Positions 35,326-44,700 of a DNA stretch of 64,000 nt are shown piece by piece. Source of the stretch: Struthio camelus (lineage: Eukaryota > Chordata > Aves > Struthioniformes > Struthionidae). The notes below the pieces were generated by a model, which saw only the letters and a list, made by a program, of their open reading frames with translations, ran no database searches and was not told where the DNA came from. Position 1 is the first letter of the stretch. Every line of letters begins with the position of its first letter. A program made the position numbers and the translations under genes. The stretch is taken from the NCBI RefSeq assembly GCF_040807025.1, contig NC_090967.1:4090001-4154000 (forward strand), written 5' to 3'.

Positions 35326-35407
35326 AGAAAAAGTAAGGAAAACACCATCGTCCCTCGGGAAGTGCCATCGCCCGCCCCAGCCGTGTCCCCGTGTCCCCGT
35401 GCCGGGG

Positions 35408-36312
35408 TTAATCCCGCTCTCCCGGCCGGCTGGGGGACGCCGTGCACGTGCTGCCGGCCCGGCCGCCTGTTTTTGGCGACGAGCCGTTTTCCTCCGTTTC
35501 CCGTCGCGTTTCTTGGGCGCCGTCGGGGGGCTCCAGCCCCGCGTCCCAGCCCATCTCCTCGGGGGTCACCTTGATGGCGTAGAAATAATCCATGCTGAGC
35601 ACGGCGCCGAGGATCTCCGGCACGTTGTAGTCGGAGGAGAGCAGCTCCTCGGGCAGCCAGAGCGAGCCGATGTCGCGGGCGGCCGCCGCCTCCTCGCAGA
35701 GGAAGAAGCCGTCGGCGCCCGGGCGCTCGCCGAGCTTCAGGACGCTGCTCAGCTCGTCCTGGCCCAGCTCCGCGGCCAAGGAGCAGTCGAAGAGCTTCAT
35801 GGCGTCCTCCAGCAGGACCTTCTCGGGCAGGTCGGCGGGCTGCCGGGCGGCCGGCGCCGGGCTGCCAACGGCCGCCGGGCCGGGAGCGGCGTTGGGCGTC
35901 GGGGCTGGCGAAGGCGTCTCGCCGGGGACGGGGCGGCCGGCGGCGAGCTGGGCGGGCGGCCCCGGCGCGGCGTCGGCCACGGGCTTGAGCCGCCCTTGGA
36001 TGTGGCCGTAGCCGCCGCAGAGGGGCGGCTCGGCCAGGCCGAGCGGCGGCGGCGGCAGCAGCAGCGGGGCGGCGCGGCGGGCGGCGGGACCGACCGCGGC
36101 GCCCGGCGGGGTCACCCCTTCCTCCGGCGGCGGGTAGGCGACGGCGTAGCGGGGCAGCGGCTGGTAAGGGGCGAACGGGTCCGGCTGGCCGGCGGCGCGG
36201 AGGTACCGCTGGGCGTCGAGCAGGACGGGCGGCTGCAGGAACCCCGTGGCGGCCCATTCGATGCGGTAGATGCGCGGGTCGAAGAAGCAGCCGCAGGGAG
36301 CCATCTGCAGAC
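35408..36312 (-). CDS. PRR22: PRR22 exon 3 (main coding exon)
   Basis: Acceptor CTTCTCAG, then LQMAPCGCFFDP, with an open frame to the stop at 35408-35410. It carries nearly all of the protein. Confidence 0.93.
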
Positions 36313-36780
36313 CTGAGAAGCAAGAGCCGCGTCTCGAGCGCGGGGTCCCCCCTGCCCCCTCCTCCTCCTCCTCCTCCCGCGCCGAAGCTCCCGGCTTGGC
36401 CCCCGCCGGGGTCCGGCGCGGTGCGTGGCGGGACGGGGCGGAAAACCGTGGGAAAAGGGAGCTTGGGCAGAGGGAAGATGGGCGAGCGCCAAATTATAAG
36501 CAACTGAACCGGGACGGATGGGCGCCCATAGGCTGGTCGAGGCCGGGCGCTGGGTGCCCGTGTACCTGCCGGCGGGGCCGCGAACGCCTCTTTCTCTTGG
36601 CCCGGCGGCTGGTAGAGGTTGGATGAGCCTGCGGGGGGGGGCGGGGGGAAAAAAATCACAATAGAAAATTCGGGGGCGGCCGCGTGGCACGGAGCCGGGG
36701 GGGGGGGGGGGGGGCTGGATCCCACCTCCGGCCGAGAGGCTTCGGGGCAGGCCGAGGGGCAGGGCTGGGGGATGCGCCAT
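35408..36780 (-). CDS. PRR22: PRR22, proline-rich protein 22 (3 exons, 340 aa)
   Basis: Uncharacterised vertebrate protein. In human it sits immediately beside DUS3L, as here. The exons, in transcription order, are 36780-36726, 36628-36566 and 36312-35408, and their phases agree at both joins. Exon 1 starts at an ATG in a strong context (GCCATGG) and encodes MAHPPALPLGLP. Exon 2 encodes SSNLYQPPGQEKEAFAAPP. Exon 3 opens LQMAPCGCFFDPRIYRIEW, the hallmark PRR22 segment. The middle is Pro/Ala-rich and GC-rich. The C-terminal third is conserved and acidic, with KLFDCSLAAELGQDELSSVL, LWLPEELLSSDYNVPEIL and VLSMDYFYAIKVTPEEMGWD. Intron 1 is only 97 bases. No enzyme motif, signal peptide or membrane segment is visible, so the function is unknown. 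Exons 1-2 are my inference from phase and partial similarity. Exon 3 is certain. Confidence 0.87.
36566..36628 (-). CDS. PRR22: PRR22 exon 2
   Basis: A 63-base exon with acceptor CCCCGCAG after a T/C tract and donor GTACAC, encoding SSNLYQPPGQEKEAFAAPPA. Its last base joins exon 3 in frame. Confidence 0.75.
36726..36780 (-). CDS. PRR22: PRR22 exon 1 (inferred start)
   Basis: Eighteen codons plus one base from an ATG with an optimal Kozak context to donor GTGGGA. The leftover G joins GC of exon 2 to give Gly. The human protein also begins M-x-H-P. Confidence 0.65.
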
Positions 36781-37600
36781 GGCCGGGGGGGCTGGGGGTG
36801 CCGGCGCCGTTGCCGTGCCCGGCCCGTTCTGTTTGGGGGGGGGGTCTCTGGGGAAGGAACGCGGCGGCAGCCGGCGTTCCAGCTCCGGGCAGGATGGTGC
36901 TGGACGCCTGGGCTCCCCGCTCCGCCTCGCTCCTAGGACCGAGCCGGACCCCCCCCCCCCAGGTAGTTATTTCCCTGGGGGCAGCGCACGGAGCTGCCTT
37001 GGGCTCGGCGGGTGATTTAGCACCTCGGCGGAGGAGCGATGCACCCTGCGGGAGGGCAGGCGGCGGGGTCGGGGCAGGGGGGGTCCCGCGTCCCCCCCCA
37101 TGCAGTGCGGCGCGCGCGCCGGGAGATGGTGCATTCGCCCTGCCGCCGCCGCCGGCCGCGTTCCCCTCCCCGTCCCCGGCAGCCGACCGCTCGGGCTTCG
37201 CAGAGGAAACCGCAGCCCGGCCCGGCTCTGTGACGTCGGCTCGCGGTAGCTGCTGCTGGCGACTAGGATGCGACCGAGCCATGATGAGGCTTCGGGGCTG
37301 TGAAGAAACAGGCCATTTTCACGCCTCTTCTTTTGCTTTCTTTTTTTAACTTGTGCAAGGCTGGGGCATCCCGGAGGGCGCTCGGCCCGGGAGGGTCCCG
37401 CGGGTACCACCTTGGCGACAGCGCTGCCGGGGGGACGCGATGTGCCGGAGTCAGCGTTGCCCCGCTCCGCTCTTCGCCCGGGCTGTTTGATCCGCTCTGT
37501 CCTCTGCTGCAAGCGTTTCGACGGGCGCTGCCAGGGAACTTGCTTTTCCCTTGGCGGAGAGGCCACAACGGATGCGACAGAAGAGGCCGCTTGCTTTTTC

Positions 37601-38004
37601 AAGGTATTTTTTTGTTGTTTCAAAGTTCCTGCCTTCAACACAGAAGCAAAACTGGCTGCACTAAAACAAAAGGCAGCTACTTTTAAAGGAGGAGAGATGG
37701 CAATCCCCACCGAAGATCCTAGTTAGGAGCCATGGTTTTGGGGTCCCGTGCTCTTTCCTCCTCTCCAGCCACGGCCGCACGCGGGTGGGAGAGCAGCTGG
37801 GACGAGCCGAGGCACTGACGCCGCTCTGCAGCCCCGGGAAGGGTCCGGCACCCACGTGGCTGAGCTGAACCACGGACGTTGAGCTGTCTGGTTCGTGGTT
37901 GTCCATCACGGACGAGCTGCACTCAGTCCTAGTGCCGCGTAGCTGCGTTTATTTAAATGCTAGAGACCTAGAGAGGAAAAGGGGCCTGAGGGAGGTAGGA
38001 AAGG
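37601..38004. other. Gap between the CpG island and the 38-kb candidate exon
   Basis: A + strand frame at 37412-37726 ends in a coding-looking run (FNTEAKLAALKQKAATFKGG), but its acceptor is uncertain and it has no known relative that I recognise. Nothing else is supported. Confidence 0.3.
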
Positions 38005-38182
38005 TCACGCAGAGTCACTCAGCAGCCTGCTTTCATCCAGCCCTTGTTCGAGCAGAGCTGTGAGCTGTTTCAGGCTCTCGGTGAGGGAAAAAGCTAGGCC
38101 TCTCTTGAGGATGTCACCCAGCTGCGTGACATCCAGGACGACAGGGTATCTGCCCTGTGCACTCCCAAAACGGGACTGGACT
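38005..38182 (-). other. Candidate terminal exon of unknown identity, possibly alternative DUS3L end
   Basis: An acceptor TGTTCTGCAG is followed by a 59-codon frame with GC-rich third positions, containing VVLDVTQLGDILKRGL and ESLKQLTALLEQGLDESR. It ends in TGA at 38005-38007, and a minus-strand AATAAA lies about 52 bases further on (37948-37953). Its phase fits the donor of DUS3L exon 12, so it could be an alternative last exon, or the end of a separate gene. I do not recognise the protein. The helix-like amphipathic composition suggests real coding. Confidence 0.4.
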
Positions 38183-38546
38183 CTGCAGAACATCAGACTC
38201 TGGGACGCTGGGGCTGTTTGTGCTCTACAGGACCCCAGGGATTACATGTTCCCTCCTCGTACTCGGAGGATTTGGCACTACCGAGGACGTCCTGGTACGA
38301 AGAGAGGCCTCTCGCTCCTGCCATGTGAATGACATGTGGCGTGGATAGTCAGGATAACTTCAGTTGTACACTGGAGGCCAAAGATCTCTCCTGGCCTGCA
38401 TCCTGTTAATTAAACAGATTGCTCTCTGTTAACGAGGCACCTCTCACACTTGCACAATCCTGCAGCCAGGCCATCTGATGCTTAACTTGTGGCTGGGACT
38501 GACACTTGGGGGCCTGAAGGCAACCACACTTCTAAAAACATATAAA

Positions 38547-38552
38547 TTTATT
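38547..38552 (-). terminator. DUS3L: DUS3L poly(A) signal AATAAA
   Basis: First minus-strand hexamer after the DUS3L stop, about 95 bases downstream, giving a short 3' UTR. Confidence 0.7.
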
Positions 38553-38646
38553 TAATTCCCAGGCACAGCTGAGCAACCTACTCCTCAGCACACGCCATCC
38601 CAAAGCCTCCTCTCGACTCGATGCTGTAAGAAAGGTCCCATCGGTT

Positions 38647-38719
38647 CTATCTGTAGGAGTTTGCCTTGTGCTTGGGCAGGAAGGTGAAGTTGGCAGGTAC
38701 GGGTCCCAGAAGCAGCTCA
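38647..38719 (-). CDS. DUS3L: DUS3L last coding exon
   Basis: Encodes [23 protein letters not shown] and TAG at 38647-38649. It is separated from exon 12 by a 1.6-kb intron in which nothing else was recognised. Confidence 0.95.
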
Positions 38720-41700
38720 CTGCAACAAGAGAAAAGATTTGTGTTCAGTTCATCACAAGCAGCTGGGCCACCAAGACTCAGCTGTCACAAAGCCCCTGGG
38801 GGCTCTGCAGCGATGGTATGTGTAATCAGAAGTATCAGACCAAGCTTTTACTGCCCTGAAACTCCGGGAGAAGGGTTGTTGTACACAATCCCCTCCATAG
38901 GTGCCAAGCTTTAACCCTGCTGCAGGGACAAAGCCCCCAGAGATGGGCGCTGCCTTCAGTCTATGAGGCGTCACCTAGAGTCAATGCCAACGTGGGTTCC
39001 TAAGTTTGGTGACCTGAATACCAGCCTCATTGCTGGAAACAATGCACCTAAAATCATCACGAGCCTTTGAAAAGCTCGTCCCTACCTCTGGCTGTGCTTG
39101 CGCAGAGCCAAAACCCTAACGGTGCCAAAAATATTAAGGTCGGATCCGAAAATGATGTAAGCCAGCTCTACTGCAATCAGATTTATCCTAGCTTAAGACT
39201 TCAACTGTTTCACACTTTGGAACCCACATTGTGTTTTCAGTGCAGATTACTTTTCTTTATAGTCAAGGAGGCGTAACATATTTCCTGGATGCTGGTTCAA
39301 TACAGCATCACTAAAACTTTCCATAAGACATGTCAGCAGAGACTATCCCAGTAGGGCACACAATTGCATAACAGGACTTTGTGAATCTATGGCACAAAAG
39401 CAGAACAGTGTGTGCTTAGAGAATCCTGCTTCTGGTTAGTGTCTCTTTAACATGAGCTTTAGCAAATAAACCTAAACTGACTTTTAAAATTGTTCTTTTA
39501 AGAGTCTGTTACAAGGCATTCCAAAGGGTACAGGTTACAAAGCATAGTGGACCCAAAAGCTGGCAGGTTCTGCTTGAAAAATGGCATTTAAAAAAATCCG
39601 GATCAAAACTCCGTGTACTTGTAACTTGGTTTTAGGCAGCTGTTCCCATTACTAACAAAATGGATGAGGATTAGCAAAACCAGAGAAGGTTGTAGCCATG
39701 CTCTACTTTTGCTAATCTCCATTTCCATGAGATGGGAAATAGCAGCTGGCTACGCTGCTCCAACTCTCATTTCAGCTGGCTCTGGGCTTGCAGAGTCAAT
39801 TTCCAGCCACCGTCTGAGGACTCGTAGATGTGGGGAAAAGCAGTTTCCTATGCTCTGTTACATCAACTCAGAAATCAGACTATGAAAAAAGAGGAAAATA
39901 TCCAGTTCTCCTAACTAATTTCACAAGTTGTTTGAAAGCCCTTGAGGATGGGGACTGCTCCCCTGCTCTGTATGGGCCCAGCAGAGCAGGGTCCGGGCAG
40001 AGCACGGACATCTCCGATGCTACAAAAGCCTGAGACGTCCCATCACTGCGCTCTCCTCCGTTGATTCCTTCGACTGTCCCTGGATGAACAGTGTCATGAG
40101 AGAGGTCAGCTAGTCTAGATTTGTGCTGGGTACTTGATGACCTGCTAAGGCAGATACCGGGAATGAGAGAAATCCCAAGCTCCGTTAAAAACCTTGCTGA
40201 AGTAAAGTACTGGTTAACCCTTCCTGGTTTCTTACAACCTCTTAAACTTGTGGAAATGAGAGATCATCCCATTTTAGAGGATGCACACGGGCACGGTCAC
40301 TTTGTGAGGCTCTGCAATGTCCCCTCCTGGAAACCAAAAAGAAATTCAGTGCTTTGCTACCTTATTTTAATCCAGTCGTCCACATTTTGGCTTGCCATTA
40401 GTGTCTCCAGATAGTCTCTCCCCATGTAGTAAGGCGGTCGCTCATTGATTTTCTGAGGTAGGTGTTCTAATAAGCCAACTGGAATATACCTACAATGCAA
40501 ATATAAATGCTAATGACACCGTGTGCTATTGCTCAACTTGTACAGGCCTTCTGTGAAAACGATCCTACCAGTTGGGGAGAATTACCTGCACAGAAAAGAG
40601 AGCCATTCCAGCAGGAACTTCCTGGTTTTCTCGACTCCCTGAGTATCAGACCCCCAGTGTTCAAGGCCATAGTTGGTGAAGTCTTTGAGGATATCAAATC
40701 TCTCACTGGAGGAGATATCCCAGTGTCTCTGTTCCTTAATTTCAGTGAAAATCCATGGTTTGATGAGTGCCCCTCTGTAGTCAAACAAAACGGGCATTGT
40801 TATTCACCTGACTGCATGCTTCTGGCGATGCCAACTAATTTAAGAGACTTTCCAGCTCTTATTTGCCAGCCAGTGTGACTTTAAAAGCTTTCAATCTCGA
40901 TAAGAAGCTGCTGTAAGTTCCCACAGATACAAATGACTCCACTGAGTTCCAAAGAGTAGTTTCTTCAAGAGGAAACTCTTCCTGTGTTTTGAGTTTGTTT
41001 AGGCTTTTTCTTTTTATTTATTTTTTACTCCTGCATCAATAGAGCCCAGGGAAATAGAAGTGAATGGGGAAATACAGTCACTTGCCTTGCAATCATAATT
41101 CCTGAAACACCCATCTGCATGGCTTGATTAGCATCTTCATAAGATAAAATATCACCATTTCCTGTGTCAGAAGGGAGGGAGAAGCCAGAGGTCAAAGTGA
41201 TGCACCAGGGCAAGTCAGAATGAGTGAATCCAGGCATGGGATAAAATTTAGAACGGCTGTAGTGCCTAAGAGCCAGGCTGTCCAAACAGACTCTGGGACT
41301 CATGCTTAGAGACTCCCAAGGCTATTTCTGATTAATAGTCCCCTTACAAGGAAAAGAACTCTCTCTTCCTTTTGCCCCAATCCCAACTACTACCCTCAAG
41401 GTTTAGCTGGGACTGTCCGCGTTATGGTGTCCAAAGGAGGGAGAAAAAACACTATAAATGAGGTGCATTATGTGTCTTACCTGGCCCTTCCCCTCCTAGC
41501 CCTGCTCAGCGTTTGTTAGACCTGGCCCTGGAGATCCAAGCGCTTGGGCAGAACGGAGCTGCCCAAGAGCTGCTGGTTGCACATGGTACAGACTGGGAAA
41601 AGCCCGGAGGGACTTCAGGCAAGAAAGCTGGTGCCCCAGACCTGGCACGCACGGCACGCAGGGGAGGCAGATTCCTCCTCACCGTTCTTTTGCCCAAATG

Positions 41701-44700
41701 AAGTCCTGCCACAAACGACCTTGCTCTGAAGTGGCTCTGCTGGACATGATGGTGTCTGTCTGCTCGCTCTTTCTCTCAGAGCAGAGCTGCACTTAAAAGC
41801 AAAGCAGGCAGTCGCTGCTGGGACAGCTGGGCCACCTCCACGCTCGGACAATGCTCCGTGGTGTCGTCACCAGCCATACCGATGCTCCAGCCTTTCCCAT
41901 AGACTGCATGCACTTAGGGGCCTTTTTTTTTTTCTCCATCGTTTAAACAAAACATGCAGCATTTTCAGTCTACTGAGATGTGATCTCAGGCAGGATAAAA
42001 CAACAGAAACACCTACCAAAAAGAGGCATGGGGTTTGCTATTTTAGCACATTCTGCTATGTAGTCCCAGTCGGCAACCTTTGTGTACCGTTGTTCCCTAG
42101 ATCGGCCGTGAAGCTAGGAGAAGAAAGCGGCAGTGAGACCCTCACCCGAAACGCCCCAGAGAAAGCAAAGCAGAATGGGAGCACCAAAGCAATGTGCTTC
42201 GAGGAAAGGCAACACCATCACTTTGCGGGAGAAGGATCTTCCTAGACGTACACCCCAGCTAGTCGCTAACAGAGACGCCTGCAAAAGCGGTTAGCAGAGG
42301 TTTAAAGTGTGCTGGATGCTTTCTGCACTATGTTTCAGCTATTTACAATCCAGAACAAGAAGTGATGATTCACAGTAAAAGGGAATACTCACTGTGGACA
42401 GGGACTACCCACCCTGCTGCAACTGAGACGGCTCCACCCTTTTTTCCTCAACCCTGGAATAATGCTTATTTGGCTTAAAAGCTCTATTTCAAAGCACTGC
42501 AGGAGTCGCCCCCTTTTGTAACGGATACAAGACTTGGGAGTACCTTGGACAATGCCTTAAAAACAAAAGCATCTGCATTTCTTCTATTATTAGCAGAAAT
42601 CACTAAAAGGTGCCATGCAGCCAAAGGTGTTTGAAAGCACTATTCCGCTGTGGGGGGGAGGGGAAGGTCACCCCCACATGGCGCTCTAAGCTGACGTGCA
42701 AGCAAAGCTTCCCAGATACCAGCCAACAATCTGCCAACAATCACAGCAAGTATCCTTGTACCGTGACCATGGATGCTCCCCACTCCCGGATCCTGGGGAT
42801 TATTTTATGAGCCACGTTAATCTTTTCTTGCACCCCAGTCCGTATCTTCACAGTCAGCGGGACGTCCAGCACCTGCAGAAAGGGCAGAGTGAGGCCAGGC
42901 TCAGGCAGGAGCCTGCTGCACCAGCTCATCTCCTGCTGCTGGCAGGATGCTCTGACTCACCGAGTTCATCCCTCTGACGATCTGTTCAAACTTGTTAGAT
43001 CGGGTCATCAGAGCACAGCCCCCTCCCTGTAGGACAAAAGGTGACACAGTCAAGACTTTCTGCCTCTTTGCATAGTGAAGAGCCTACTGAAAGCTGCTCG
43101 GACAGCAAGCAACCCCCTACTCAGGGGATGCAGGTAAGACTTGGGAGCATCCTGAGCCAAGGGAACTCTTCAAAACGGCACCTGGTCCCTTCCCAACTTC
43201 TGCCTGCTGCAGGGCACCAGCGACAACCAAACAGTCCCTGCTCCGCGAACAGCTTACTGGCCTCCCCACTGAAGTCCAGTATCCATAAATAAACTGGGAG
43301 CTCTGGACCAGACTAGCAAGAGCAATCAGGCAGTGGGGGGTGAGGCAAAAGACAGACATCTGTTCAAGGAAGTGAAAGATGCTGCAGAACATCTTCTTAC
43401 CTTCTTGTAGACCAGGTCAATTGGACAGCCAACATTGATGTCTACAAAGTCCACTTCAATTGTCTGATTCAGAAGCTCTGCACATTTGGTCATCGTGTCT
43501 GGAAATGCTCCCTCCAGCTGCAAAAGGCAGACAGTTTGCATGAGTGCAAGAGGTAGTGTTTCTCCTCAGGAGAAGCGAGTGATCATTTGGCTGGTTATCA
43601 AATGACAGCGCTCACCTGCACCCCAAAAATATCTTCAGTGTGATGCCGTTTGAGGAGAGCCCACTCGGAGGACTGGCCCTGAAGCAGGTTTGTGCACACG
43701 GCCATTTCTCCACAGGTGACGTCTGCCCCAAAGCGCTTGCATATCCTTCGGAAAGGGAGGTTACCGCACTGAAACAGGCAGGAGACATCTGACTGTGCGT
43801 GGGCAGCTTGTGATCTGCACAGTTTGTCAGGAGATGTGCTCCGTTCCAAACGTGCCAACAAAAGATTTTGACAAAAGGAGGACAGAATAAGCTACCTACT
43901 GTGGTCAGCGGAGCCAAATAGAGCTTGCCTTGGATTTCCAACTGGAAGACAACCAGGGATGGGGGGAAGCATGTTAGCAGAGCTGAACAAGCAGTGGCCA
44001 AACAGGAGGGGGAGATCCCAGTTAGCAATTTTCACCACCTGCCTTGGGTGAAACTCAGTGGGAAACCAATCTCACACTGTCTCTGAGGTCAGAGCAGCGG
44101 TTTTGTTCAAGAAGCTCAACTATTCCCTGATAAGGTATTGCTTGCGTAAAAGAATGAGAAACTTAAACCGCTCAGTCTGTTTTCACTGCTCAGCTTGAAG
44201 AAAATTCAAAGCAGTTACAGAGGAATGCAAGACTAGCTGACAGATGCAATGAGAGAGGTGATGAGGAGCAGGCGGCGAAGGCGGCAATTCTGTCCCTCAC
44301 TTCAGGACAGCACCGTGCAGTACACATAAACCAACCAGGCTCAACCTCAGCTCTCCTAGCAGATCTTTTCCACCCTCACTGATGGCTCAGCCTCTGCTCT
44401 CCTTCACGTGCAAGGGATTGCCAGCTGCTCCCGGTCCTCACCCTCCATAGATAACACCATGGCTCCAAGGCTCACATTCCTGCCTCCTTCCCTTCTCATG
44501 ACAGTAATGTTGAGCCAAGGCAGCCTTGTCCTCTGCTTGCCTCTCACCCAGCTAAAATGTCTCTTCTACCTTCCCAAGCACAATTTCAACCGCTCGAGAG
44601 GCAGCCGAGAGATGGCAGCCCTCGGCAGAAATTCTCACCGCTCACCTTTTTCTTCTCACATGGCCGCAGCTTTATAATGTCTTCATCCGTCACAGGGCCT

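Larger units (their letters stand above)
36400..37600. promoter_or_regulatory. CpG island at the PRR22 5' end
   Basis: Dense CpG and G/C-rich sequence covering PRR22 exons 1-2 and about 0.8 kb upstream. It includes a CRE-like TGACGTCG at 37231-37238 and a run of 18 G at 36697-36714. It is the likely PRR22 promoter and could be bidirectional. No TATA box is seen near the PRR22 start. Confidence 0.6.

Noticed and set aside
34928-36316. 462-codon + strand open frame
   Set aside because: Antisense shadow of PRR22 exon 3. The minus-strand frame has the conserved PRR22 residues.
35070-36725. 551-codon minus-strand open frame
   Set aside because: It reads exon 2 of PRR22 in frame but continues through the intron and then through exon 3 in the wrong frame. 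It begins at GTG rather than ATG.
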